DNA of 38,345 nt from Clostridia bacterium (GCA_017436225.1 JAFSDM010000042.1:1-38345); one strand, 5' to 3'; numbered from the stretch's first letter, positions 16,853-26,098 are shown. Numbers and translations: made by a program. Notes: a model not told the origin generated them from the letters alone.

Positions 16853-18142
16853 TTAAAGGTCTTTTGAAATTAAATCTTCAAAGGTTTCTCTTTTTATAAT
16901 AACTCTTGACTCGCCGTTTTTAACCATTATTGCGGCGGGGCGTGGAATTCTGTTATAGTTACTTGCCATAGAGTAGTTATAGGCGCCTGTTGCGAGAACT
17001 GCTAAAATATCGCCTGTTTCGGGGGTGGCTATTTTAATGTTTTCGCCTATTAAGTCGCCACTTTCACAGCATTTACCTGCAACTGTTGCAACAAAATCGT
17101 TCGCTTGTTCTGCCTTATTGGCAATTAACATATCGTACTTTGCTCCGTAAAGAGCGTAGCGAGGATTATCACTCATACCGCCATCTACCGAAACATAGGT
17201 GCGAATATTTGGTATAGTTTTAATGCTGCCGACGGTGTAGAGTGTGATACCCGCAGGACCAACAATACTTCTGCCCGGTTCGATAAACACTTTAGGCACA
17301 GGAAGCGAAAGCTCTTTACAGGAATATTTAAGCTGAGCCGAAACCTTTTGCATAAATTCGGCGTATGGAAGTGGCTCATCTTCATCGGTATAACGAATAC
17401 CAAAGCCACCGCCCAAATTAAGCTCACTTACCACGTGACCCGTTTCGTTTGCAATGCGAGCAATGAATGACGCCATTACACTTGCGGCAAGGCAGAAAGG
17501 CTCGGTAGAGAAAATTTGCGAACCAATGTGACAATGGAAGCCTGTAACGTTAAGATTTTTTGCCTTGATTGCCTTTTTTGCGGCTTCAAGAGCCTCGCCC
17601 GTTTCTAAGGTAAAACCAAACTTACAATCGTTTTGACCCGTTTTAATAAATTCGTGGGTATGGGCATCAATGCCGGGCTTAATACGTAGCATTACCTTAA
17701 CGGTTTTGCCTAATTTTTCGGCAATAGAATTTATGCGGTCAATTTCATCAAAGTCATCAATAACTATGTGACCTATGTTCTTTTCAATAGCCAGCTCAAG
17801 CTCGTCGTTGGTTTTATTATTGCCATGAAAGAAGATATTTTCTGCGGGGAAGCCTGCCGCAAGAGCAGTATAAATTTCGCCGCCTGAAACGGTATCCACG
17901 CCTATGCCCTCTTCATTTGCCAAGCGGTACATTTCTTTACACGAAAACGCCTTACTTGCATAAAGCACCATACCGTTACCATCGTAATAACGGTCGATTG
18001 AATTCTTATAATCACGACAAGCATTTCTTATAAGCTGCTCATCAAAAACGTAAAGTGGTGTGCCGTACTGCTTTGCAAGCTCTACGGTATCGGCTCCGCC
18101 AAAATATAAATGATTATTTTTTATAGCTAATCCGTATTCCAT
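16853..18142 (-). CDS. lysA: Diaminopimelate decarboxylase
   Basis: PLP-dependent fold III enzyme giving lysine from meso-diaminopimelate. The 429-residue protein has the PLP lysine in YASKAF (K64), HCHIGSQI, GGGFGIRY, EPGRSIVGPAG and the CESGD segment that completes the active site across the dimer. The length is normal. The ATG at 18142 begins one base after the engB stop, with GAGGAGA 12 bases upstream. A TTG at 18163 is possible but would add MRRKQNK inside engB. No lysine riboswitch is seen because the gene is the distal cistron of the lon operon. Confidence 0.95.
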   Translation of the reverse strand: MEYGLAIKNNHLYFGGADTVELAKQYGTPLYVFDEQLIRNACRDYKNSIDRYYDGNGMVLYASKAFSCKEMYRLANEEGIGVDTVSGGEIYTALAAGFPAENIFFHGNNKTNDELELAIEKNIGHIVIDDFDEIDRINSIAEKLGKTVKVMLRIKPGIDAHTHEFIKTGQNDCKFGFTLETGEALEAAKKAIKAKNLNVTGFHCHIGSQIFSTEPFCLAASVMASFIARIANETGHVVSELNLGGGFGIRYTDEDEPLPYAEFMQKVSAQLKYSCKELSLPVPKVFIEPGRSIVGPAGITLYTVGSIKTIPNIRTYVSVDGGMSDNPRYALYGAKYDMLIANKAEQANDFVATVAGKCCESGDLIGENIKIATPETGDILAVLATGAYNYSMASNYNRIPRPAAIMVKNGESRVIIKRETFEDLISKDL

Positions 18143-18143
18143 T

Positions 18144-18728
18144 TTATTCTGCTTTCTCCTCAATAATAGCTCTAACCCGCTCTACGCCCTCGCCCTTTTC
18201 GGCAGAAAAAGGTATGACCTCTACATCTTCGGGCAAAAATGAAAGCTCCTCTTTAAAGGCTAGAAGTCTTTTTTCACGCTCGGTTTTATTCAGCTTGTCG
18301 CTTTTGGTAAGCACCACTGTAAAGGGCAGTCCCGTTTGAAGCAAGAAGTTTAACATATCTATATCATCTGCGGTGGGACTGTGGCGCATATCTATAAGCG
18401 AAAAGACGGTTTTAATATTTCTGCCCTCATTAAAATAGGTTTCCATAAGGCGGGCAAAGCGCATTTTTTCATTAGCCGATATTTTAGCATAGCCGTAGCC
18501 CGGTAAATCTACAAGGCGAATTCCGTCGAGCCTATAAAAGTTAATGGTTATGGTTTTGCCCGGCTTGGTGCTGACTCTGGCAAAGGATTTTCTGCCAAGC
18601 ACCTTATTTATAAGGCTTGATTTGCCAACGTTTGAGCGCCCTGCAAAGCAAAGCTCGGGTATATTTGACCGGAAAAACTGCTTTGGGTCGCCAAAAGCGG
18701 CTTCAAAGCTTACGTTATTGTAGTTCAT
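18144..18728 (-). CDS. engB: Ribosome-biogenesis GTPase EngB/YsxC
   Basis: Essential small GTPase acting in assembly of the large ribosomal subunit. G1 GRSNVGKSS at 30-38, G3 DLPGYGYAK at 74-82 and G4 TKSDKLN at 141-147 are all intact. The 194-residue length is typical. The ATG is preceded by AAAGGAG. The lon-engB order is conserved in many Firmicutes (lonA-ysxC in Bacillus), which supports both names. Here lysA follows by one base, an addition not seen in Bacillus. Confidence 0.96.
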   Translation of the reverse strand: MNYNNVSFEAAFGDPKQFFRSNIPELCFAGRSNVGKSSLINKVLGRKSFARVSTKPGKTITINFYRLDGIRLVDLPGYGYAKISANEKMRFARLMETYFNEGRNIKTVFSLIDMRHSPTADDIDMLNFLLQTGLPFTVVLTKSDKLNKTEREKRLLAFKEELSFLPEDVEVIPFSAEKGEGVERVRAIIEEKAE

Positions 18729-18752
18729 AAAAACTCCTTTGGAAATAAGGCT

Positions 18753-21188
18753 TTAGGGTCTTGCTTTTGCGGGGATTGTGCCTTTTCTGCCATAAGTTGC
18801 AGTAATATTGGACGTCTTATTAACCGCTTTGCACCCCGACAAAGCAACCTTTAAAACCTGCTCAACATTATCAACCGTTACAAACTCCAGCGCTTCGCGA
18901 ACCTTTGGCTCAATTTCTTCTAAGTCGGGCTCGTTTTTCTTAGGAATAATAACAGTTTTAACGCCTGCGCGGTATGCCGCCATAGTTTTTTCGTTAAGAC
19001 CGCCAATAGGCAGCACTCTGCCACGAATGGTGATTTCGCCCGTCATTGCAACGGTATTTTTAATTGGAATACCGGAAAGTGCAGAAACTAAAGCCGTTAC
19101 CATAGTAACACCTGCCGATGGACCGTCCTTAGGTACGGCGGCTTCGGTAGCGTGAATATGAATATCCTTGTGTTTGTAAAAATCGGGGTCAATACCATAT
19201 TCAGCGGCATTTGCGCGAACCCAAGTAACAGCGGCAGATGCCGATTCTTTCATAACGTCACCCAAAGAGCCTGTAAGCTCAATTTTACCGCTTCCTTCAA
19301 CCGCCAAAACTTCCATTTGCATTATCTCGCCGCCAACGGCAGTCCAGGCAAGTCCATTTATAATACCTACTTCATCTTCGGGCAAAATGCTATCGCTTGT
19401 ATATTTATGTTTACCTATAAAATCGGTTAGGTTTTTGGAAGTGATTTTAACCGAATTTTCGCCTTCGGCAATTTTCCTTGTAGCTTTGCGGCAAAGTGCG
19501 GCTATTCTGCGCTCTAATCTACGCACGCCCGCTTCACGAGTGTAAAAATCAATAAGGTCGTTTATAACTGCATCTTCAACCTTAAAGGTTTTAGCGGTAA
19601 GACCGTGCTTTTCCATCTGTTTTTTAAGCAAGTGACGTTTGGCAATTTGGAATTTATCTTCCCTTAAATATCCCGAAAGCTCAATAACATCCATTCTGTC
19701 AAGCAGAGGCGCGGGGATATTTTGAACATTATTCGCGGTGGTTACAAAGAAAACATTGCTTAAATCAAAGGGGAAATCTATATAGTGGTCTACAAAGGTG
19801 TTATTCTGCTCGGCATCTAAAACCTCTAAAAGTGCAGATGCGGGGTCGCCCTTATAATCGGCGGCAAGCTTATCAATCTCATCTAACAAAATTAAAGGAT
19901 TGGAGCTGCCCGCAGAGATTATAGCTTTGATTATTTTACCCGCCATTGCGCCAATGTAGGTTTTGCGGTGACCGCGGATTTCGGCTTCATCGTGAATACC
20001 GCCTAGAGAAATTCTTTCAAAATTTCTGCCCATACTTTTGGCAAGTGATTTTGCAATAGATGTTTTACCTACTCCGGGAGGACCCGCAAGGCAGATAATA
20101 TTTCCCTTTGTGTCGGGCTTAAGGCTGAAAACGCTTATGGTTTCCAGAATTTGTTCCTTAACCTTTTTAAGACCGTAATGATCCTTTTCTAGGATTTTTT
20201 CTGCCTTTTTAATGTTTGTATTAATTTCGGTTGTCTTACCGAAAGGCAGGGTAAGGCAGGTGTCAAGATAAACTCTTATAACGGTTGCCTCGTGAGAGCC
20301 CATAGGCATTTTAGAAAGCTTGCTAACCTCGTTTCTTAAAAGTTCCTTTACCTTTTCATCTGCTGAAAGGGCGTCAATTTTGCCATAATAAAGGTTAATT
20401 TCCGCTTCAGGCTCATCCTCGCCGTAAAGCTCACCGCTTATTACCTTAAGCTGTTCGCGAAGATAATAATCGCGCTGATTTTCCTCAATATTTCTGTGGG
20501 TTTTTTCGCTTATTTTAGCATCAATCTCACAGATTTCAAGCTCTCTTTTAAGAATATCTAAAACAACCTCAAGCCTTTTAATAGGATTAAGCTGCTCTAA
20601 AACATACTGCTTATCATCTATTGGAATAGGAAGCGCGGCTGTTACATAATCACCCAAAAAGGATGGATTTTGTGAAGACAAAGCGGTGTTTTTAATATCC
20701 TTGGGCATTTTTGGTGTAAAGGCCGCAAATTTTGCAAAGGCTTCGTGAACACGACGGATTAACGCCTCACGATAGGTGGCTTTTGCACGCGATACCTTTT
20801 CGTTTAAAACGGTTACTTCTGCAAAAGTGGTATGGTTAATTGTTGCAAATTCTTCAACCTTTGCACGCCACATACCCTCAACCAAAACGCGAACGCCATC
20901 TTCGGCTATTTTTAGCACCTGACGCACCTTTGCAACCGTACCGACATCATAAATATCTTTACGTGTAGGATCATCTACCGTAAGGTCTGTTTGGGGTACT
21001 AAAAATATAATTCTGTCCCCACGCATAGCCTTTTCAATAGCATTTATGGAAATTTCTCTTCCAACATCAAAATGTATTACATCGTGAGGAAATACAATTA
21101 GCCCTCTGAGCGCTATTGCGGGCACGCGCAATTTTTCATTTAATGGATTATCCTCCACTATGCTTATCTTCTTTTCCTTAGTTGACAT
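18753..21188 (-). CDS. lon: ATP-dependent protease Lon (LonA)
   Basis: Cytoplasmic AAA+ serine protease degrading damaged and regulatory proteins. The 811-residue protein has an N-terminal LON substrate domain (about 20-225), Walker A GPPGVGKT at 369-376, Walker B LILLDEID at 432-439, and a protease domain with the Ser-Lys dyad at S691 (in KDGPSAG) and K734. The 43-residue spacing equals that of E. coli Lon. The ATG has GGAGG five to six bases upstream. It has no visible CIRCE or CtsR operator; expression is from the promoter at 22881-22909 through the two membrane-protein genes. Confidence 0.97.
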   Translation of the reverse strand: MSTKEKKISIVEDNPLNEKLRVPAIALRGLIVFPHDVIHFDVGREISINAIEKAMRGDRIIFLVPQTDLTVDDPTRKDIYDVGTVAKVRQVLKIAEDGVRVLVEGMWRAKVEEFATINHTTFAEVTVLNEKVSRAKATYREALIRRVHEAFAKFAAFTPKMPKDIKNTALSSQNPSFLGDYVTAALPIPIDDKQYVLEQLNPIKRLEVVLDILKRELEICEIDAKISEKTHRNIEENQRDYYLREQLKVISGELYGEDEPEAEINLYYGKIDALSADEKVKELLRNEVSKLSKMPMGSHEATVIRVYLDTCLTLPFGKTTEINTNIKKAEKILEKDHYGLKKVKEQILETISVFSLKPDTKGNIICLAGPPGVGKTSIAKSLAKSMGRNFERISLGGIHDEAEIRGHRKTYIGAMAGKIIKAIISAGSSNPLILLDEIDKLAADYKGDPASALLEVLDAEQNNTFVDHYIDFPFDLSNVFFVTTANNVQNIPAPLLDRMDVIELSGYLREDKFQIAKRHLLKKQMEKHGLTAKTFKVEDAVINDLIDFYTREAGVRRLERRIAALCRKATRKIAEGENSVKITSKNLTDFIGKHKYTSDSILPEDEVGIINGLAWTAVGGEIMQMEVLAVEGSGKIELTGSLGDVMKESASAAVTWVRANAAEYGIDPDFYKHKDIHIHATEAAVPKDGPSAGVTMVTALVSALSGIPIKNTVAMTGEITIRGRVLPIGGLNEKTMAAYRAGVKTVIIPKKNEPDLEEIEPKVREALEFVTVDNVEQVLKVALSGCKAVNKTSNITATYGRKGTIPAKARP

Positions 21189-21211
21189 TTTTTCCTCCGA
21201 AAAAATTAAGA

Positions 21212-22078
21212 TTAGTTATTATCCTCGCTATTTGAAGGAATAACATCGGTGAAGATGCTTTCTTCCTTTTCTTCGTTTTGGGTCTCTTCTTCAGGGATAT
21301 CAAGACCGAGTGCTCGGCGTTTTTCAATATCCTCACCCTTATGCTCGGCATAATATGGGTCTATCATATATTTTTTAATTTGCGGGAATGCAACTGCTTG
21401 TACAAGTAAGGTTTTTAAACCGGGTAAAACAAAAACAAAAAGCAAAATACCAACCACCATTAAGCCAGGTCCCAAATATAAAAGACATGCGGTGCCTAAA
21501 TAAAGGGCGCCAAAAACAATAGAAATGCCCACATTTTTAAAGAAGTTTAAAAATACAAACTGAAAACTGTTTTTAATCATTTGCTTTATGGTAAGGTCAA
21601 AGGTTATTACCATAGTCCAAATGTAATACTTTATATATGTTGTAACAATCGCTAAAACGAGCGCAACGCCCAAAGCTAAAATGTGCATAATAGCAGGGTC
21701 TTTGAGGTCGGGGCGGGTTATATAACCCCAGAAATACCAAATATCAAGCGCTAAAACTGCAGTAAAAAAAACATTGATTACTCCAAGCGCCAAGGACTGC
21801 TTCCAATTCTTTTTAATTGTTTCAAAAAAGTCATCAAGTAAAAAGGAATGTTTTTTGCGGTTAAGACTTCTTGCAACGTGGGTCATACCCGCTTTTGCAA
21901 GTCCGTTTGCAAAGCCAAGCGAAAAAATTGATATAAGACTGTAAGCAAAGCTTACAAAAAACAATCTCCAAAAATTACTGAAATATATCTCAAAAAAGGC
22001 GAAAAAGCTTTTCTTTTTACGCTCATTTTTAGAAACTCCGGGGCCTTCCTTATAATAATTGTTTGAAAAAAATCCCAT
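21212..22078 (-). CDS. DUF624 (YesL-like) membrane protein
   Basis: A 288-residue integral membrane protein with about five or six helices. The start (MGFFSNNYYKEGPGVSKNER) and the motif around LDDFFETIKKNWKQSLALG match the DUF624/YesL pattern common in Clostridia. The C-terminal 50 residues are acidic and cytoplasmic. Function of the family is unknown, though YesL members occur with carbohydrate ABC transporters. Here it precedes lon by 23 bases and follows another membrane protein by 14 bases, which is an unusual setting. Confidence 0.75.
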   Translation of the reverse strand: MGFFSNNYYKEGPGVSKNERKKKSFFAFFEIYFSNFWRLFFVSFAYSLISIFSLGFANGLAKAGMTHVARSLNRKKHSFLLDDFFETIKKNWKQSLALGVINVFFTAVLALDIWYFWGYITRPDLKDPAIMHILALGVALVLAIVTTYIKYYIWTMVITFDLTIKQMIKNSFQFVFLNFFKNVGISIVFGALYLGTACLLYLGPGLMVVGILLFVFVLPGLKTLLVQAVAFPQIKKYMIDPYYAEHKGEDIEKRRALGLDIPEEETQNEEKEESIFTDVIPSNSEDNN

Positions 22079-22092
22079 TTTTAACTTCCCTC

Positions 22093-22851
22093 TTATTTCT
22101 CGTTTTTATAAACAATTTTATCTTTTAAAACTGTGTGTCTAACGCCCATTGCATAGCCAAAAGCGGCAAAAATAGGTAACGGCAACAAAACCGCCACAAG
22201 GCAAATAAGCTCTGAAATAGAAATTGAACCTACACCGTTTGTTATTATCATATTGGTAAAGGCAAAGCAGTTAAAATTAAGTATTTTGAAAAGACTTACC
22301 GCCCAACTTATGGCACCCGTTAATTTGGCAACAACCAAAATTAAATAAGACGCCGCAAAGGGCGTGACCGCCAAAAGACCTGCTTTTAATCCGCGAAGCT
22401 TATCTATTGAAGCGTTACCAAGCTCATTTTTATCAGCATCGGCATTACCTGCGTTCCAGTTCACAATATAAATAAGGGCTCCCCAAACACCTAAAGCCAA
22501 TATCTGTGAAGCCCACGAAACAGCATTCATTGCAGATTTGCTAAGCTGATTTGGTATTGTTTGCTTATAGTAGCCTTCCTTATTCATATATTCCTGAAGC
22601 TTTTCATCAACCCAGTTTTCGGGTTCCTCGCCTGTGTACATATATGTATATACCGTTTCAAAGTTTTCACCGTCTGGACTGTAAAGCACATCATAACCGA
22701 TTGCTTCATAATTAATACTTGTTACCACAAAGGTTATGGATAAATAAAGTATAAGTGTTAAAAAGAGTGATAAAACGGTTCTGATTATACACTGTTTAGT
22801 CAGCTTTGAAAAGGACATATTTGTTTTGCCAATTTTTCTGTTATAAGACAT
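22093..22851 (-). CDS. Membrane protein of unknown function, four helices
   Basis: I do not recognise a family. The 252-residue protein has helices at about 24-45, 112-131, 155-176 and 211-235. An extracytoplasmic loop of about 65 residues after the first helix is rich in tyrosine and acidic residues, and the positively charged cytoplasmic end follows GYAMGVRH. The ATG at 22851 has AAGGAGG eight bases upstream. As the first gene after the promoter it is co-transcribed with the DUF624 protein and lon, so a quality-control or membrane-stress link is conceivable, but it is inference only. Confidence 0.7.
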   Translation of the reverse strand: MSYNRKIGKTNMSFSKLTKQCIIRTVLSLFLTLILYLSITFVVTSINYEAIGYDVLYSPDGENFETVYTYMYTGEEPENWVDEKLQEYMNKEGYYKQTIPNQLSKSAMNAVSWASQILALGVWGALIYIVNWNAGNADADKNELGNASIDKLRGLKAGLLAVTPFAASYLILVVAKLTGAISWAVSLFKILNFNCFAFTNMIITNGVGSISISELICLVAVLLPLPIFAAFGYAMGVRHTVLKDKIVYKNEK

Positions 22852-22880
22852 ATTTTTGTCCTCCTTAAAAATTAAAGATT

Positions 22881-22909
22881 ATTATACGCTAAAATTTATT
22901 TGCAGTCAA
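22881..22909 (-). promoter_or_regulatory. Promoter of the membrane protein-lon-engB-lysA operon
   Basis: Minus strand TTGACT (22904-22909), 17-base spacer, TATAAT (22881-22886). The leader is about 24 bases. It appears to be the only strong promoter for a five-gene run because inner gaps are 1 to 24 bases. Confidence 0.8.
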
Positions 22910-22954
22910 CAAACCTAAAGCATTGTTAAATAAAATTTAACTTTTTTAAAAAAA

Positions 22955-23491
22955 TTATTCGTACCTTGCGCGAATACCGCCAATAAACTTAGGTCTGGTA
23001 TATGCCGCAAAAAGAAAAGCCTCACCGATTTTTTTAACCTCTAATCTAAGCGGAACTGCAACTTTTTTCAGGTGCATACCAATAAGTGTAGCACCAATAT
23101 CAAGACCTGCATCTGCCTTAATTTCCTCGAGTACTACGGGGTCATTCATTTTTTTGTAAACGGTTGTTGCAAAGGAACCGCCTGCGTGCATTTGCGGTAC
23201 AACCGATACTATCTCAGCGTTTTTTGCGGCTTCGCGCTCTACCACAATTGCGCGGTTAAGATGCTCACAGCACTGCGCGGCTAAAAAGATTTTATTTTTA
23301 TTTAAAACCTCATAAATACCGTCATAAATGGCTTCGGCGATATCTAAGCTTCCGCTTTTGCCGATTACGCCGCCCCCTACCTCACTGGTGGAGCAGCCTA
23401 CAACAACGGTCATACCTGCCTTTAAGTTTCCTTTTAAAATAAGCTCCTCGGCGGCTTTTGCTGCAGCCGATTTAATTTCCAATAAACTCAT
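22955..23491 (-). CDS. DUF436 (TIGR01440, YwlG-like) protein
   Basis: A 178-residue cytoplasmic protein of the DUF436/YwlG family, identified by VVGCSTSEVGGGVIGK at about 29-44 and a C-terminal GGIRARYE. Biochemical function is unknown. I prefer ATG 23491, with AGGTG upstream, over the GTG at 23500. It begins right after the luxS stop and shares its promoter. No good terminator follows; only an A/T hairpin at about 22925-22941 is present. Confidence 0.9.
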   Translation of the reverse strand: MSLLEIKSAAAKAAEELILKGNLKAGMTVVVGCSTSEVGGGVIGKSGSLDIAEAIYDGIYEVLNKNKIFLAAQCCEHLNRAIVVEREAAKNAEIVSVVPQMHAGGSFATTVYKKMNDPVVLEEIKADAGLDIGATLIGMHLKKVAVPLRLEVKKIGEAFLFAAYTRPKFIGGIRARYE

Positions 23492-23500
23492 ATAAATCAC

Positions 23501-23962
23501 CTATTCCTTTGGGTATTTAAAATCCCAATTATCCTTTGATTTCAGTACAGCTAAATATTTTTCGGCTTCACTTTTAGCCGCTTCAAGCTTTAATGTTTTA
23601 TAATTACCACACTCAATTTCGCTGTTTCCAAAAACCTCTCCTGTATGGGCAACTATTTTTTCAAGCACCGAAATAACATTTTTAAAGGTTTCGGTATGGT
23701 TGGAATTTCTAACAAGAAGATAAAATCCCGTTGCGCAGCCCATAGGACCAAAATAGATAACCTTACTTCCTATATCACTATTGCGAATATAGGTAGCAAA
23801 AAGATGCTCAAAGGTGTGCATTGTGCTATCGCTCATAAAATCGCCGCAATTGGGCTTTCTCGTTCTTAAATCGTAGGTGGTTATATCATCATCAATACGG
23901 GAAATATAAATACCCTCACCAATAAAACGATGGTCCACCTCAAAGCTTGCTATACGTTTCAC
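23501..23962 (-). CDS. luxS: S-ribosylhomocysteine lyase (autoinducer-2 synthase)
   Basis: Cleaves S-ribosylhomocysteine to homocysteine and the AI-2 precursor DPD. The metal-binding HTFEH is at 49-53; PMGCATGFYL holds the active-site cysteine, and the third metal ligand is the cysteine in IECGNY. At 153 residues the length is normal. The start is GTG at 23962, with GGGAG nine bases upstream. Together with the downstream DUF436 gene it forms a two-gene operon. The pfs/mtnN partner is not in the window. Confidence 0.97.
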   Translation of the reverse strand: MKRIASFEVDHRFIGEGIYISRIDDDITTYDLRTRKPNCGDFMSDSTMHTFEHLFATYIRNSDIGSKVIYFGPMGCATGFYLLVRNSNHTETFKNVISVLEKIVAHTGEVFGNSEIECGNYKTLKLEAAKSEAEKYLAVLKSKDNWDFKYPKE

Positions 23963-24047
23963 TTTTTACTTCTCCCTTTAAATAAGTTGCTGACCGTTTA
24001 TATACGGTTTTTGAAGCATTATTTGTCAAAATATAAGTATTCATATT

Positions 24048-24076
24048 ATTATCACACAAAATAGACTTTATTGCAA
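24048..24076 (-). promoter_or_regulatory. Promoter of the luxS operon
   Basis: Minus strand TTGCAA (24071-24076), 17-base spacer, GATAAT (24048-24053), preceded by TG. The leader is about 78 bases and includes a small ACCGT/ACGGT hairpin near 23992-24008. No SAM or SAH riboswitch core is recognisable. Confidence 0.7.
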
Positions 24077-24177
24077 GTGTTTTTTAATTTTTATGGTAAA
24101 TAAAATTAGCATTAACTCATAAATCATAACCTAATTGTAAATTTTATTTTAATAGGAACGGTTTTTAAAATTTACCA

Positions 24178-24206
24178 TTGCAATTGACTTGTAAATATGA
24201 TAGAAT
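24178..24206 (+). promoter_or_regulatory. Promoter of the Gld-like ABC operon
   Basis: Plus strand TTGCAA (24178-24183), 17-base spacer, TAGAAT (24201-24206); an overlapping TTGACT-16-TATATT is also possible. It gives a leader of about 135 bases containing an AGTCTG/CAGACT hairpin near 24297-24321 and ending in a GGAGGT ribosome binding site. I do not recognise a known riboswitch in it. Confidence 0.6.
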
Positions 24207-24347
24207 ATATTGAAGTTTTATTGTTTTGAATGAATTGCTAATACTTTATTTGCAGGGTTTACGCCTTTCACCAAAACTTTAAAGAATGTAAATTAGCAGT
24301 CTGCTGTAAAAACAGACTATTCAGGAAATATTTGGAGGTAGTTTCGA

Positions 24348-25382
24348 ATGATCGAAGTAAAAAATCTTTCCAAACGATATGGCGCGCATCTTGCTGTTGA
24401 AGATGCCAGCTTCACCATATCCAAAGGAGAAATTGTTGGTTTCCTAGGTCCTAACGGCGCCGGTAAATCCACAATTATGAACATTCTTACCGGCTACATA
24501 TCCTTAACCGATGGTACGGCTAAAATCGGTGGCTTTGATATTGTAGACCATCCCGAACAAGCAAAAAGACATATTGGCTACTTGCCTGAGCATCCTCCCC
24601 TTTATATGGATATGACAGTTATTGAGTATCTTAACTTCATTTATGACCTTAAAAAAGTTAAGTTCCCCAAAAAGCCGCACATTGATGAGGTTTGCAAGCT
24701 TGTAAGCATTGAAAACGTTAAAAACCGCCTTATTAAAAACCTTTCAAAGGGTTACCGTCAGCGTGTTGGCGTGGCTCAGGCTTTGATTGGCAATCCTGAT
24801 GTGCTTATTTTGGACGAGCCTACGGTTGGCTTGGACCCCAAACAAATTACCCAGTTCAGAAATCTTATTGAGGCTTTAGGCAAACACCACACCGTTATTG
24901 TAAGCTCACACATTCTTTCTGAAATTCAGGCAGTTTGCAAAAGAATACTTATAATAAGCGACGGCAAAATCGTTGCTGATGATACCGCAGATAATCTTGC
25001 AAAAAATCTTTCTTCCGACCACACCATTACCGTTCGTGTACAGGGTCCTCAGGCTGAAGTTGAAAAAACTCTTCTTGGTATTCGCGGAGTGCTTTCTGTT
25101 AAGTGCCTTGGCGTTGTTGAAAAGGGTTCCCTTGATTTTGAAATTGAGCCTGAAGAGGATGCCGATATCCGCAAGGAAATTTTCAACCGTATGAGTGATC
25201 GCAAATGGCCTATTTTGGAATTTGTTACCGAAGAAATGTCACTTGAAAAAATATTCCTTCGCCTTACCGACAGCAAATACACAACTTCAACCAAAAAAAT
25301 TGCCAAAAAAGAACAAAAAGAGGCTGAGGAAGAATTTTCTTCCATTCTTGATAATTCTTATAATGAGGAGGGCGACAAATAA
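24348..25382 (+). CDS. ABC transporter ATP-binding protein (GldA-like)
   Basis: ATPase of an ABC-2 type export or cell-envelope system. Walker A GPNGAGKS at 34-41, signature LSKGYRQRVG at about 133-142 and Walker B LILDEP just after 150 are all intact. A C-terminal extension of about 110 residues after the core NBD carries a lysine/glutamate-rich tail, as in GldA/NatA-type ATPases. At 344 residues it is slightly long. The ATG has GGAGGT upstream. Its stop overlaps the next ATG by one base (TAATG). Confidence 0.93.
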   Translation: MIEVKNLSKRYGAHLAVEDASFTISKGEIVGFLGPNGAGKSTIMNILTGYISLTDGTAKIGGFDIVDHPEQAKRHIGYLPEHPPLYMDMTVIEYLNFIYDLKKVKFPKKPHIDEVCKLVSIENVKNRLIKNLSKGYRQRVGVAQALIGNPDVLILDEPTVGLDPKQITQFRNLIEALGKHHTVIVSSHILSEIQAVCKRILIISDGKIVADDTADNLAKNLSSDHTITVRVQGPQAEVEKTLLGIRGVLSVKCLGVVEKGSLDFEIEPEEDADIRKEIFNRMSDRKWPILEFVTEEMSLEKIFLRLTDSKYTTSTKKIAKKEQKEAEEEFSSILDNSYNEEGDK

Positions 25383-26083
25383 TGGGCGCAGTATTCAAAA
25401 GAGAAATGAGGGCATACTTCACTATGCCTATTGGCTACATTGTTATAGCCGTTATGCTTTTGCTTACGGGTATGTATTTTTCTTATATGTGCCAAAGCAG
25501 TTATGCAAACATCACCTTTGTATTCAGCAGTATTTCAAGCATTGCGCTTTTAATAGCGCCTATTATTACAATGCGACTTTTCAGTGAAGACCGCAAACAA
25601 AAGGTTGACCAAGCGCTTTTCACCGCACCCGTTAAGCTTATTAGCATTGTTTTGGGTAAATTCTTTGCGGCTATTTCACTTTTTATGCTTCCCCTTACTA
25701 TAACATTAGTTTATCAAATCATTTTATCTTTCGTCGCTGATGTAAACTGGCTTATTTATTTAAGCGACCTTTTAGGAATTGCTCTTATGGGCGGCGCCAT
25801 TCTTTCGATAGGCATTTTCATTTCCGCACTTACCGAAAGCCAGATGATAGCAGGTATTTTTGGTATTGGTGTTTCGTTTTTCATTATGCAGATAGATTAT
25901 TTCTCATCTGCCGTTAATGCTGAATGGTTTACTAAATTCTGCACATCAATTTCCTTTATTGCGCGTTTCAACGCTTTTGCTTCAGGTAAATTTGATTTTT
26001 CTAATGTTATTTTCTTCTTAAGCGTTGTTACTCTATTCCTTTACTTTACACATCTTGTTCTTGATAAAAAGCGTTGGGCTTAA
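25382..26083 (+). CDS. ABC-2 type permease (GldF-like)
   Basis: Membrane subunit with six predicted helices across 233 residues, starting MGAVFKREMRAYFTMPIGY, the usual ABC-2 N-terminus (a short amphipathic helix before the first span). It overlaps the ATPase gene by one base, and the GldG-like gene follows after 15 bases. Together they form the ATPase-permease-auxiliary order of GldAFG-type systems. Substrate is unknown. Confidence 0.92.
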   Translation: MGAVFKREMRAYFTMPIGYIVIAVMLLLTGMYFSYMCQSSYANITFVFSSISSIALLIAPIITMRLFSEDRKQKVDQALFTAPVKLISIVLGKFFAAISLFMLPLTITLVYQIILSFVADVNWLIYLSDLLGIALMGGAILSIGIFISALTESQMIAGIFGIGVSFFIMQIDYFSSAVNAEWFTKFCTSISFIARFNAFASGKFDFSNVIFFLSVVTLFLYFTHLVLDKKRWA

Positions 26084-26098
26084 AGGAGGTTGAAAATA

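Noticed and set aside
23963-24047. SAM/SAH riboswitch before luxS
   Set aside because: The leader is only about 78 bases with one weak hairpin and no recognisable SAM or SAH aptamer pattern.
24054-24347. Possible replication origin at the strand switch, given the dnaD and dnaI genes nearby
   Set aside because: No dnaA, no DnaA-box clusters, and ordinary divergent promoters explain the layout.
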